From NCBI GenBank assembly GCA_963930775.1, contig OZ005697.1, forward strand, positions 6,842,292 through 6,906,291: a stretch of DNA of 64,000 bases, written 5' to 3'. Origin of the DNA: Cliona cf. orientalis. Lineage: Eukaryota > Porifera > Demospongiae > Clionaida > Clionaidae. The notes beneath the pieces were generated by a model, which was given only the letters and a program-made list of their open reading frames with translations, had not been told where the DNA came from and did not search any database. The position numbers and the translations under genes were made by a program. Numbering within the stretch: position 1 is the first letter of the stretch; each line of letters starts with the position of its first letter. This document shows positions 19,871 through 37,710 of this stretch, one piece after another.

Positions 19871-21915
19871 CTATCACTTGAGTCTGTTGAAACCATTCCC
19901 ATCTTATTCACTACAGTGATGCCAGCGCAAACTCGTCCAAATATAGTGTGCTTGCCTAAGAGGAGGGAACAGAATGCATAATATCATAATCCCTTCCTCA
20001 AAACTGTACTACAACAGGAGCTAAATAGATGCAAATGCAATGTGTGCAGGTACATGTATGTGTTCCAGAGAGTTCTCGTAGTTGAGAGTAGGATGGATAC
20101 ATGGCTTGGTAAGAGTTAAATGTAGACCACAAAGGCAGTAGATACGGATGTTTATTACGCATGCATGCTACTCAAGGATGGCTACTACCATAGTGTCCCG
20201 GGCAAGTGCCCACTCCCGGATAAGCACCCATGTACCGCATTTCAAGGGGCCACTATAGCAGCTTCTATGGGATTTTGATCCCGGGTAAGCACCTATGATG
20301 GCCAAAATTGCAAGTTATGTTTAAGTGCCCATGGGTGCTTACCCGGGACACTACAGTATTTGGGATAATTATTCTCTTTTCCTCTTTTCCACTTTGCTTA
20401 CCATCTAGCCACTGTGTAGGTGCTAAAGTGATGAAAAATTGACTTCCATTCGTGTTAGGTCCACTGTAATCAATAATGGTATGTACAATAAATCAAAGTT
20501 GGAAAAGTACAGCGCATGGTGTAATTTACCTGTTTGCCATTGAGAGTATTCCTGCTCCTGAGTGCTTCAGATCATCACGGATTTCATCTTCAAATATCTG
20601 ACTACAAAAGAGATAGTATCAATAATAAATATTATGGTGGGAAAGTTTTGAGGGAGAAAACTTTCATGAATTTCGCTGCCATCAAATTTTGGGTGTGCTG
20701 CACTGACTTGTTAATTTAGCCAGGGAGTATTTCATGAAAGTTTTTCTCTGCGAAACGCTAATTTTCTACTGACCCAAGAAATTTGACTTTCTCTCTCAAA
20801 GCTTCTCACCATAACATGGTATTCATAGCCAACTATTGTCAGCATCTTATTATTATGCAATGGGTTAGTTCATACAAATTGTCAAAAGGTGGCCTGAAAG
20901 TGTGTATGCACAATGTCATATCTTCACCAGTGCACAACCAAGAGCTGAAGCTATCGAATCCTACAACATGCAGCCATATACATTATAATACATGTAAATT
21001 TACACATGAAGCTACGCAGTAAGTGGCAAATCTTTGCTCTCCTTATGCCCATTGCATAAATCCTACCTCACAAGTACATGCATGTACATGTACATGTACA
21101 TGCACATTCCAATATCAACCTTAATAATTGTAAGCACGCTAGTGTCTTAATGTACCCGTAGATTGAGGAGCCTCCCCTTCCAGTGCCGGTGGGGTCACCT
21201 CCCTGGATCATGAACTCCTAGTACATTGTAATAAATTGGAAAAGTTAAGATACAGTATAATAAAGTGACACTGTAAATGCAATTGCGTGAATCTAGGTCA
21301 AAACGGGTACCTTCAGAAATTTGTGCTCTTTGCACTACAATAATATAATATAGTGCAGTAAATATCATGCGACCAGTGCTCAGCTAAAAAATTCCAGTAA
21401 AAATGTTATTAACGTACATCAGCATAGCAACATGATTGTGTATGTGTCAAGGATCGTTACAACTTTTAGTATGTACATCAGGTACTGTGCACACTATAAG
21501 ATAACAGTAATTACCTTAATAATTCTGTGAAACTTGCAACCATTGTAGTAGCCACTACGAGCCTATGATACAGAAGATGAGCAGTAGCTTGCACGACCCT
21601 TTACCAACTACAAAATTTACCAGCTCAGCAAAATTTCTGCAAGTCTTTGGTGCATGATTCCAGTAGAGCTCCACGGACACATCGCCCTGCAGTAAATTGA
21701 ACTTCAACGTCAACTTGTATAATAACCAGAACAAGCTTGCAGCATGAACTAAACAATGTATCCGGCCGAGCAAGCAGCCTCAACCGAGGCCTCAACGTAT
21801 CACGGTACGTCACGGCAGTAGGCGCACGAATTGTGTATCATTAAACTTTTGCGCCTTGTTGCTATAGATCACGTACCATCGAAGTCTCTAACGTGACTTG
21901 CTTGGGTTGACTCAT
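19871..21915 (-). CDS. PPIL1: Peptidyl-prolyl isomerase, PPIL1-type cyclophilin (last exon not found)
   Basis: Seven exons keep phase: 21877-21915, 21621-21686, 21515-21562, 21156-21217, 20530-20601, 20402-20463 and 19871-19955. The product starts MSQPKQVTLETSM and continues GDVSVELYWNHAPKTC. It contains the cyclophilin active-site elements FHRII (catalytic Arg), FMIQGGDPTGTGRGG, NGSQFFITLAPTQWLDGKH and FGRV. Length and order match PPIL1, a small spliceosome-associated cyclophilin that isomerises Xaa-Pro bonds in the nucleus. About 145 residues are accounted for; the final exon (roughly 15-20 residues after DSSD) was not recognised upstream of 19871. The intron between the last two exons holds a MITE at 20191-20353. 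It is the only gene in this stretch and is transcribed away from the RABGAP1 gene. Confidence 0.93.
20191..20353. mobile_element. MITE with TAGTGTCCC ends, copy 1
   Basis: A 163-base element within a PPIL1 intron. Terminal inverted repeats are tagtgtcccgggcaag on the left and cttacccgggacacta on the right. The inside contains a second pair of gtgccca/tgggtgctt inversions. A second copy, inverted, is at 61260-61419 and a decayed part is at 28060-28130. No coding frame. Confidence 0.85.
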
Positions 21916-21985
21916 TCTCACACAGCTCTCCAGTACATCACATGTCGGAATTGAATCGGAATTGAACTTTGACCCTGCAGGTTCG

Positions 21986-21993
21986 TGACGTCA
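21986..21993. promoter_or_regulatory. CRE-like palindrome TGACGTCA
   Basis: A perfect cAMP-response-element octamer lies 71 bases upstream of the PPIL1 start codon, on the side facing the plus-strand RABGAP1 gene. CREB/ATF sites of this kind are common in animal promoters close to the start of transcription. One match to an 8-mer is weak evidence by itself; position is the main support. Confidence 0.4.
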
Positions 21994-24900
21994 CCACAAA
22001 CTAGGGCCGGCTGTTTCCAATTAGAGCACACCAGGTGTATTTGGCAACCAAGCTATGAACAACTGCTCATTAACCAGTCCTCGCCCTACAAGAAACTGAG
22101 CTCAGCTTCCCATCTAACTGGTAAGAGATATCACTTAACAACTAAAGTAAATCTTTTAAGTAGACGCGTAGACTTGTACAATCGTTTCTTTGTTCTTTCT
22201 TTGTGATTCCTGCCCCACTTTATGAACCCCATGAATTACATGTACTTTGCCCTTTCATACTTCAGTAAGGTAGTCTGCAATTGTAGGTAGGTATGATGGG
22301 AGTGATTGCAGGTATAGCTGATTTGTGCTGTCTGCATGTGGTGTAGGGGAAACATTCTGCTAGATTCTGTCATTATAAATAAAAAAATAACTGTTGAGTA
22401 TTAAACCAAACTGCAAGCATCAAGGGTTCACACATGTATATATGTGCGTAGCAAATGGATTAGCCTCAAACCAGGGCTATTTCATAGACAGTGAGTTAGT
22501 ACATAGGACCTTTATTTACATGTACATGTAGCTTTAGGTAAATCTCTGGTAAACTTACAGCATGCAACCAATCTCTAATTCTCTATTAAACACCCATAGG
22601 AGCCATCGGCCCCCAGAGCATGCTCACTTGGGTGCACTTGTTAAAATCTTATCAAAAATTCATGACTACATGTACATGTACATGTAGCTGCCTATGTGAC
22701 ATTGTCATTTAGCTTGAGTGTGAAGATGGGAACAGTGGTAGTAGATTCACCTTCAATGCATTTATTACTAGTGTGATCTAAATAATTGTTGAAGCTGATC
22801 CTTTTCGTATCTTTTGCTGCATATACATCCTGAGGCTTGCTTTGAGTGGTGGGGGTTCTGTTTCCATAGCAGTGCTTAGTCTAATCAGTCAACCCACAGA
22901 TCTCTCCTCCATGCTGCACTGTGGTGATTCCTTAAGATTGACAATGTAATTGATACCTAACACTCTTTGTAACTAAGCCAACCCGTACCATCTCCTTAAT
23001 CTATAGATGGTACCATGCATGTCAACCTTATAGCAACATCCCCTGGCTTGTTTCAAACTTTTCATCAGGCATGTATCGTTGAAAATCTGGAAGTGATGCT
23101 GGGGTCGGCTAGTGCTTATGATATGGCAGAAATGGCTGGTTAGTGTACCTATACTGTAGATTGAGTACCTGTAACCATCGACATTTGTCACCCATGGGAT
23201 TTTCGGTACTCCCGAAGTTGTAATTAAAATTTGTCTGACATCCGATATCTGTACACCTACACATACATGTAATATACATGTGTACACGAGTGGTAGTTTG
23301 CTGACAGTCACTAGACACCTAATGAGTATTGTACCCTCCCATTTCTGATCTATGATTTCCACTGGGGATACGTGTACATGTATTTTTACCCTGTACATAC
23401 ATGTATCAAAAACAAAGTATCAAACGCTAAAATGCATGTACATGTACATACATGTATACACGTATGTATATGGAAGAAATACTCTATGCAATAAGTACAT
23501 GCAATCAAAGTGCTGCATTCGTGTACGTTCTGTGTAAACATACACAGTGTAGGTATGACATTGTTTTATTGACAGAGGTCTTATTGGGTGTTTGATAAGA
23601 GTGTGTGTGGTTCCATATATGGGTGGTTGGCTGGGTTGATGTGTGTGGTTGTAGTGGCTATCTGTTGGACTAAACACTAACTTGTACACTGTCTACATTG
23701 TCTTCTTCACAAAGCTTCTTTAGATAGTATACTCTAAATTATAGTGGAGCAGTTTCAATTTTTATCCATTTAGTAGTATAGTACAGTAGCAGAAGAATTT
23801 AGGCATGCATTTTTGTACCATACAAATTTTTGTGTACATGTATGTACACCCTTGCCTTGAAATGATGATACTATGCGTGGCATTCGTACGATGCTCAAAA
23901 TCTTACAATATCAACACTATCCACAGTAGAGAGCCTGAGCATCCACTACAGCTATACAATGTCATATAGTTTGTATCTTATTAGGGATGTTTTTTGGCAC
24001 TCAGTGATGAATTTTATTACTAGCCATTAATCTGTACACGCGCCAGCCTCACTAGCCTCGAGCCAGCCTCTCTCGGCCATTGGACAAGGAGAGGGAGGGA
24101 TAGGAGAACTTTAGGCTAGGCCTAGACATAACTACATGGCCAGGCCTGCTTACATAATCAAATTTCCCTTTAATTGTCAAAGGATTACCTTATAAATTTC
24201 CTCGGGCTAAGTAAGTACATGTAAGTACACACACACACCACATCTTACACGATGTATTACATCAGTGGACAGAGGGATGGCTCGTGCTACCTAAAGATGT
24301 TCTTTCAATGTGCAGTACTAGAGTAGAGCTCATAACCCTACCATGTGTGTACATGTACGCAATCTACATGTACATATACATAGATACATGTATACATGTA
24401 TGTACAAATACGAGTGAATTTGTGAGGGAGGAGTCACTGTGCTAATTGTTAGACGATTACTGTGGGATCTGAGTGATCATTGTTTTAATGGCCTTTGGAA
24501 GCCTTTTCAATAATGTTGTGATAGGTATAGTGCTTCTTTCATGTATTGTCTGTCCATTAATGTTGCTAAAAGTGTCAACACGTGTCATCCACTGTCTACA
24601 TGTACATGTATGTATTCTTATAATAATTATAGCATTTCCAAGTCTTAGAATACTTATAGCATTTGCAAGTTTTTACAACCACCTCATCATCAACAAAACG
24701 ATGATCCAGCATACTCCACTATATTAAACATATTATGTATGTATGGTTTCATGAATGCACCCCAGTTAGGATCTTGCTGTTGGCCCATGATCCCCTCCCG
24801 GCCCCTTCATCATTGGTGTAATATCAAATATCACCCACATCCCCCCTTTGGTACGCAATAATCTTTCCATAGCAACTACGTAGGCAATGTCCCAGTAATG

Positions 24901-25077
24901 ATATTATTTGTTTTGCTGTTGCATATCTATTACATGTAGTACTCATATTATTTCTGTTGTTGACCCTACATCAAATCATACTTCAGATATACAGATCCAA
25001 CAAATTGCCTAGTGTTTGAGTGACCTTGGTCTGGTGTATTCTCTTGTCCACTCCCCAGTCTACCACAACATCCACGC
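21994..25077. other. Intergenic / 5' region of RABGAP1, rich in ACATGTAC motifs
   Basis: No protein-coding exon recognised. The sequence is crowded with tacatgtacatgta palindromes (for example near 22520, 22670, 23430, 24360 and 24600). An untranslated first exon of the RABGAP1 gene may lie near 22000, next to the CRE-like site, but no donor could be proven. Confidence 0.45.
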
Positions 25078-31039
<5,962 letters not shown>

Positions 31040-31276
31040 GTATGGGAATTACATGTATTATAATATACATTGATTGTTTGCAAAATATTACTTATATGTG
31101 GATGTCACTGTGTACGTACATGTACAGGCAACTACATGTACTTACGTACACATACAATGTATGTACAATTAATTTACAAATTTATCTGTGTGTGGTAATT
31201 AATACTGTTGAGTTTGCTTTCTTATATAGTTATTAGGAATACATGTACATGTAAATTGCACACTGTAAGTGCTCAA

Positions 31277-32956
31277 TCAGTAGCGATCACTGTAGTGTCC
31301 CTTTTGTGTGATGGCTTTCTTCCTGCGGTCTGGCATGTCAATAGCCATGGCAAATGCCTGAGACCTAGCCATAGAGTCCACCGCCCTGCCCAGCTCCTCA
31401 GCCTGGTACCCTCTCAACTCAACTGTGATGCCTCTTTCAGGTTGAATCTCCATTCTCATGTGCTTGGTTTTCTCTCTCTCCCTCTGTCTCTTCACTTTTG
31501 CACATCTGTGTACATGTACATACATGTATGTGTGTACAGTGTGTATGCCCATGACATGTACATGCATGTACACTTGTATGTTTATAGCGTATACACATGT
31601 ACAATACTGTACTGTTTTTACTCATAAACCAAAAAAATGCTTGTCTACATATACACACATGTAGCTCAAGGAAGCCAGCCCCAGTGCCTTATCTGGCACA
31701 TCCATCTATCCCAGGCAACCAAAGATGGTGTCATATAAGCTGTAAGGTGCTCTGCCTTTTGAAAAGCTCTGTTGTCCCGTTGGAACTCTCCTTTCCGATA
31801 CACCAATGTGCCTCATATACAATGTATGTGCATGTGTGGATACTTATGCATGTACATGTATAACGCACTCGTCACACGTGAATTTGGTGTTTGACGTTGA
31901 TGTTGATCCTGCTGACAGCTGTACCTGGTGAGCCCGGCCACACATGTCACACTGGCTGGTCACCCTGCGTTGAGATCGTGCTACTTCTCTGCACCTACAC
32001 GTACATAATTACGTATGCTGTGAAACGACCATTGTATGCAAGAGTTGTATTTTTGATGGATCATATTATAGTCTTGTCCCCAGGCCACTCCCACATTTTC
32101 AGTATTAAATTGAAAACGTGGGAGTGGCCTGGGGACAAGGCTATGATTCACATGAATTTTCACATGCATACTACAAGCAACACTTTGTTACACATTTTAG
32201 TACCTGCATGGGATAATTGGTATGGACTTATAGGCAGATATACTATGGAGAAATCCTTTGGATACTAGCTGGGGTATGCTTGCACACACTATGCATGTAC
32301 ATTGTACCTATACATGTACATGTATATGTGTGTGATATTATTTAATGCATATTAGATCCTACTTGTAATGAATACAGCGATCTGATTGGTTAAACTGTAG
32401 TATCTATCCTTCATAAAATACCTTGTAAGCCCCATAAAAAACTTTGTAAGCTCCATAAAAAACCTGGTAAATTTTGTTTGCCTATGGCTGGTTCGTTGCT
32501 AGGCAATTGTTTATATACAAAGCTTTTGGGCATTGTTGCTAGGATTTAAAGTAGTTAGACACTGTTTAGTCCGTTTCTACGTGATTTAGAGGACCTCAGG
32601 GCTCAGTAGAACCCTTGCTTCGCTCGGGATTCTACACAGAGCCCTTTGATCTTCTAAATCATGTAGAAACCTCCTAAACAGTGTCTAACTATTAATTTTA
32701 TGTATTACTGTATGATCATGCAAAAGGCAGAGTTCTTTACACATGTACATGTAGAAGTCTAGCTGTCTAGCATTGTTTCCGTCCCCATCCTGCCTGGACA
32801 CCAGGCTAAAGATACATTTTTTATATTATGTATGTGTACTTACTCTTCACATCTAAAGTATCCAGGTCCTTTGGTTAGTCCTTGTCCATGTATGGTGAAG
32901 GTTCTTTTACAGTAGTGGCACTGAATCATAGAATATTGTACACGTCTCTTAGACAT
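31277..32956 (-). CDS. Small zinc-ribbon protein, copy A (unknown family)
   Basis: Two exons in phase: 32844-32956 and 31277-31505, 113 residues, starting MSKRRVQYSM. The first exon has CHYC and the exon junction makes CEEC, a four-cysteine zinc-ribbon pattern (CxxC, 17 residues, CxxC). A basic, coiled stretch follows (KVKRQREREKTKH), then a conserved tail: MEIQPERGITVELRGYQAEE, a SMARSQAF motif and a PDRRKK...Y end. The tail is shared with copy B at 39463-41210, which proves both reading frames. I do not recognise the family. It is the third member of the duplicated CARD-Ran-zinc-ribbon module. Confidence 0.7.
32073..32140. repeat. 68-base perfect-arm palindrome
   Basis: The left arm cttgtccccaggccactccc is complemented by gggagtggcctggggacaag on the right, with a short A/T loop. 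A related but imperfect sequence (tacccaggccactccca ... gagtggcctg) is at 52750-52807. The ends resemble those of the element at 63481-63696. Confidence 0.75.
32411..32689. repeat. Fold-back element with short direct repeats
   Basis: Arms starting gttagacactgttta (32554) and ending taaacagtgtctaac (32689) fold around a centre containing ttcgctcggg. On its left are three copies of a phrase like ccttgtaagccccataaaaa (32411-32475). The plan (fold-back plus short repeats plus a nearby atctgattgg) parallels the element at 47811-48126. Confidence 0.7.
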
Positions 32957-33541
32957 CTTTCTTTGCACTGAAATGATCTTGTACTTTCTTTCTCAAGCTT
33001 CGGTGCAACTAATAGACTAAGTGTGTTCAGCTACATGTAGTAGACCACCTGTTTTCTCTCTGTTTATGCTTGCATTGCAATATTGTTTATTCAAATGAAG
33101 CGCGTGACTACCGGCCGGTATTTCACCCAAAGTCATGTGTGATGCTACATAATACTCTCGTAATATAATATCCTATACTTACGTGTACATGATACAGTGC
33201 TATACATGTCCTGTATGCTTCAAGTGTATACATGCCCTGTATACTTCAAGTGTATGTTGGTGTGTCTGTGTGTGTTGAATTATCGGCATTGTCCTATGTA
33301 CAATCCTAAAAGTATTCAGAATGGTATTCTAGTTTGAGCTGAACTGTGACTAGTTTTGACAATGACTATGCAAGTTTTAATGATATTCAGCAGATGCCAT
33401 GAATAGCATGTACATATTTTATGATATTACATGTATGTAATGATTATGGTAGGTAGTACTCATCATGAGCAAATGGTTAAAATACATGTACATTAGTGCT
33501 AAAAGTCTCTTAATTTCTATACTGTACTTACAAAATGCTAA

Positions 33542-34216
33542 TCTGTGTATCATTGCTTACAAAGCGAAGGACTACAACTAGGCCATGCTCTATGGACAGC
33601 TAAACAGTCACAGAGTGGTTTCTCTGTTAGTTTCTTTTGGCCCTCCCCGAGTGAACCTGCCACAGTGAACAAGACCTTGAAGAAGAACAAAGGAAAGAAG
33701 CAGAAGAAAGCTAAAGCTAAACCATCAAGTGTGCAGGGGACTACTGACAAGGTGGCTTCAAAACAAGACTCTTCTGCCCCTAAGGTAGCTGTCACTCCAA
33801 TTGCTGCCCACCAATCAATTCAACCATCAAACGATCCTAAAGATATGTCACCCAAGCCAGAAGAACCTATCAACTTACTTGCATGTGATGCTGTTGAGTT
33901 TGAAACGAAGGATGACGTCCCTGGTGTGAAGTACAAGATGGCTAACGGAAGTGAAGGCTGGACACCTGTAACAAGACGGAGACGGAGGAAATCCAGAACA
34001 AAGCTTAGAAAGCCCATTAATTATCCTGATATCGATACGACTGATTCTGAAAGCAGCAGCTCTGACTTGGACATGTCTTGCAGCAGGCAAATTGATTACA
34101 CCATTCGTGATGGAGTGCCTGGCCTAACAGTATACCGTAGAAATCCTAATCCTAAATGGTCACCAATAGCCCCTAGTCCTGTAGCATCAAGAACTAGAAC
34201 TAAACGTAAATTATAA
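33542..34216 (+). CDS. Open frame in an inserted segment, basic protein, function unknown
   Basis: An open stretch of about 224 codons between stops, with no good ATG at its left. The first in-frame ATG is well inside (34% along), so it is probably a 3' exon or a truncated element frame. The product has a Lys-rich block (LKKNKGKKQKKAKAK), an Ala/Pro/Ser linker, repeated DDVPGVKY/DGVPGLTVY phrases, an Arg-rich block (TRRRRRKSRTK) and the end SRTRTKRKL. It is the only plus-strand frame in the antisense nest. The matching spot in the paralogous module (near 41600-41860) lacks it. A run of AAT repeats follows about 110 bases downstream. It could be the 3' end of a retroelement or a host retrocopy. 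Confidence 0.45.
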   Translation, partial: SVYHCLQSEGLQLGHALWTAKQSQSGFSVSFFWPSPSEPATVNKTLKKNKGKKQKKAKAKPSSVQGTTDKVASKQDSSAPKVAVTPIAAHQSIQPSNDPKDMSPKPEEPINLLACDAVEFETKDDVPGVKYKMANGSEGWTPVTRRRRRKSRTKLRKPINYPDIDTTDSESSSSDLDMSCSRQIDYTIRDGVPGLTVYRRNPNPKWSPIAPSPVASRTRTKRKL

Positions 34217-34327
34217 TAGTATACTGGTTCGGCTACCAGTTTAGTCTGGTTGACCCTCAGTGCATATGGCTATACGATACACCCTGTATAGATTACGTAC
34301 CTACCAGTTATTTGTGCACTGTAAAGC

Positions 34328-34354
34328 AATAATAATAATAATAATAATAATAAT
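34328..34354 (+). repeat. (AAT)n tract after the inserted frame
   Basis: About nine AAT units about 110 bases downstream of the stop codon at 34216. Such tails are typical of some non-LTR retrotransposon insertions, which fits the view that 33.4-34.36 kb was inserted as one piece. Confidence 0.7.
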
Positions 34355-34452
34355 CTATGACGCTAGACTAAGTGTAGTCACTGTATAGTAGTTTTATGTA
34401 CACATACTACGTGTCATAAAAATGAGAGTTATACGAAATGGCAGTGGCTAGT

Positions 34453-35591
34453 TCACCAGTCTTCATCTCCTCCCTCCTCTGGAAGGGCAGTTTGTGCTGC
34501 TATTGTCAGTTCTTGCTCATACTTGGCAGCCAGGCTTGGGTCCATGGTGACCTCGGGTGGCTCCAGGGCTGGCATCTCAACGAAGTCAAGCGTAGCATCA
34601 CCAGTCAGCTTGCGAGCCAGCCACAGAAATGGCTTCTCAAAGTTGTAATTACTCTTGGCACTGATATCATAATACTGTAACGATGTCATGTAGGAAAGGG
34701 AAGGGAGAGAGAGAAAGGTGCATTAATTAAAATATTCTAAATAAGCTTATAGCATGATCACTTTGAGATTGGGACATTAATTTAATCAAGCCATTAATTC
34801 TACGTGTAATGTGATGCTAAGCAATGAGTTTCACTATACATGTTGCTACTATAGCAAGCTACCTGCAGATTCTTCTTCCTGTGGTAAGTGACCTGCTTTG
34901 GTTTGACCTTTCTGTCCTTAACGTCGACCTTATTCCCACAGAGTACGGTGGGTATACTCTCGCACACGTGCTCCAGGTCACGGTGCCACACTGGCACATT
35001 GTTGTAGGTGGATCTAGCCGTCACATCAAACATTAATATGGCACACTGTGCCTGGATGTAGTAGCCGTCTCTCAGCCCCCCAAACTTCTCCTGGCCGGCC
35101 GTGTCCCATATGTTGAACTTGATGGGTCCCCTGCTAGTGTAGAACACTATGGGGTGGACCTCAACACCAATCGTAGCTGTAAAAATAATGGTTAAAGTTT
35201 AAAATGTGTTTGCCTTCCATTAATTTTAACAATTTTATGTATGCATGTTGCTTGCTCACGTTGGTACTGTTTCCTGAATTCTCCAGTGATGTGTCTCTTA
35301 ACAAATGTTGTTTTTCCAATGCCACCATCACCAATCAAAACAAGCTGTGTTTTGTAACAAGAGGTGTTACTTATGGTTAGTACTGACCACACGCACGCAG
35401 TATAAATCATGATATTCAAAAGCTTTGATTAGTTTAGTGTCCAGCCCCATGCATCTATGTAAAAAAGAAAGAAATTTGTAGAGTTGCATGAGATATATAC
35501 TATGGGACTAGTTCTTGAAGTGGTAGTACTCTATCATTGGCTAGGTACAAAAGCTTACTTTGAAGGTAGGTATCTCTTTGGAAATCTCCAT
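34453..35591 (-). CDS. RAN: Ran GTPase, copy 1
   Basis: Four exons in phase: 35559-35591, 35260-35344, 34863-35176 and 34453-34674, giving 217 residues (vertebrate Ran has 216). The P loop is GDGGIGKTT, where Ran normally has Thr in place of Ile. Switch I carries TIGVEVHP, switch [21 protein letters not shown], and the guanine motifs NKVD and SAK are intact. The Ran-specific MPALEPPEV and [12 protein letters not shown] are present. The acidic C terminus ends GGDEDW instead of DEDDDL. Ran drives nuclear import/export and spindle assembly by cycling between RCC1 and RanGAP. It lies 580 bases downstream of a CARD-like gene on the same strand. Confidence 0.97.
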
Positions 35592-36171
35592 TTCAATAAT
35601 TTAGTTTGAGGGGGAAAAAAAGGATTTGAATATTTTCGATGCCTATGTAGCACTCCTTTCTGAAGATTTTTTGTTTAGACTGGACAAGATCATGCATCTG
35701 AGCGATTTATATAGCCACTAGATATCAGATATCAATGGTGTGATGTATATGTAAGGTGTTGGACATTATTTAGTAAATCTGGTTTTGACCAGACCTTGAC
35801 TGGTTGAGTCTAGCTAGGATACTATGACTATGTAAAATGATGTTTGTGTGTGCAGACAATTGCTGCAGACTAAGCACTGCCAAGCAAGATTATTCATGAG
35901 ATACTAAATATGGTAGCTAATGACATAAGAGTATCGTGTGAGTATGTACAGTGTATGTATGTAATAAAGTACCACTATACACATATCCAACAAACATTAA
36001 AACAGTTCTGAGTACTCCTCTCTCTGACATTGAGACATATTCGTTTCTGAAAAATGGTTTCATTTAATAGAGGAGTGTTATGATTGTGCTACTCATACTA
36101 TAATATAAACTGTGCAATGACACAGTTTAATATGTACTATATCTTTGCTAGCTGTTTATTCCAAATTGTTG

Positions 36172-37710
36172 TTAATTGTCAAAATAGTAACCCCTCCTCC
36201 TTTGATGAGCTAACTGCTGGTGAGGATCATAAACATCATGGTGTGGGAGATTGTCAGAGACTACACGATGTGCTTTTATTAACCCAGTGATTTTATGTGT
36301 TCCTGCTGAATCAGATTTTGTACGTCGTCGTATTACTACTGTATTTTGACATGCATTTGCTTCAGGTACTGGTGCTTGTGAATCATGTCGGTCAGTGGAC
36401 TGATTTTGTTGTGAGTCTGCTTTGGACAAAATTGTATTGCAATCGTTAGCATTGTGTGTTGTCTGTCCATTAGCCTCGCTTGTGTGCTCATGTATGCTTC
36501 TGCTTCCTTCACTGTTCTTGCTGTCCTTTGCTGTGTGATCTACCGGTACTGACCAGTTTCTATCTTTGAATAAAAGCTCATTCAATTTCTGTAAATATGT
36601 TTGAACCGCGGAGATATCACTTGTCGTTTGAGCTACTGCTGTCTGTAGTGATGGTAGAAGGCCTTTCAATTTGTCACCTTCTAGTAGTGCTCTCTGCAAC
36701 TGCTCATGAGCGACCTCAGAAAGACACTTGATGGGTAGGAATGTAGTCTGGTGGAGTTCTTGCTGTTCCTTTAGCTGTTTACATTGTTTTTCTAATGCTC
36801 TGTTTTGTTGCTCAAGGAATTTACATCTAGTACACTCTTGTATTCCCTGGATAACATAAAGGAGCATATGTGTACATGTATGTATAAGCAAAATGTTATG
36901 TATTGTGATTTCTCTAATACCTTTGCGTAGAGATCTGGATCAGACTTGCTTAACTTTGATAAGCGGTCACGAGTACAGTGCCTTGAAGTCGATACTAAAT
37001 AAAAAAAGAGGAGTGGAATACACAAATTTTATGATTGTGTAACCTCTAGTATATGTACCTTGTTGGCTAGCAGTTGCGTATGCTTTGACGATGACATCCT
37101 CTAGGTAGCTTGCCTGCTTGATTTCTCTCAGTATCTCACAGAGTCGAGTCAAGAAGCCAGCCTTTCTCCTTCCCAGGCACTGTAGCAGGTACTCACTCTT
37201 GGTCATGTCGGATGTGTGCGCTTGTTTCATGCTCAAGTACTTATCGTGTTCTGTCGGTGCCAGTAGGTCTCGGCTGTTCATCTCCATGGCTACATCATCG
37301 GGAGGAAGGTTTTTAGAGAGGTACATGAAGCAGGCCTGTAGCGCCTTTTCTTCTATTTCCTTGTCAGGAGGCATTTCCTGAATTAGTAACCAATGGTACT
37401 TACACATGAAAAAATGGACTCTCAAACGTACTTGCATACATGTATGTCAAGTGTTACTGCATGCATGCATGTACACATGCACATACAGGCATGCATACAT
37501 TGATATCACTGTATACATATACACTTATGCCTGTTATAATGTTTCTGTCTGTAGCTTTCAATAGCTAGCTATCCCTGAACAGGCTTACTATACCTGGTGT
37601 CTATCCTCTTGATAATATCTTTGTTGAAGAGTGACAGCACTGTCTTGAATTATATTTCTAGTATCACTGACTTTCTTGAAGCTAAGTTTCTTTTTAATTG
37701 AGGCCGCCAT
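36172..37710 (-). CDS. CARD-like / coiled-coil protein, copy 1
   Basis: Four exons in phase: 37594-37710, 37059-37377, 36921-36994 and 36172-36846, giving 394 residues. A basic start (MAASIKKKLSFKK) precedes a helical domain in exon 2 (residues about 42-145) with SRDLLAPTEHDKYLSM and LLQCLGRRKAGFLTRLCEIL. This resembles helices 2-5 of a death-fold CARD. Exon 3 has RLSKLSKSDPDLYAK. Exon 4 begins with CTRC and a Gln/Glu/Lys-rich coiled coil (LEQQNRALEKQCKQLKEQQ), then a Ser/Thr/Gln-rich tail with RRRTKSDSAGTHK. CARD plus coiled coil recalls CARD9/BCL10-type signalling adaptors, but the CARD call rests on pattern only. Three other copies share the layout exactly. Confidence 0.78.

Noticed and set aside
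31208-31627. Plus-strand frame over the zinc-ribbon copy A exon
   Set aside because: It is the complement of a real exon whose frame is proven by the paralogue.
37118-37381. Plus-strand frames of about 90 codons repeated at each CARD-like exon 2
   Set aside because: They are antisense shadows; splice sites and paralogue comparison support only the minus strand.
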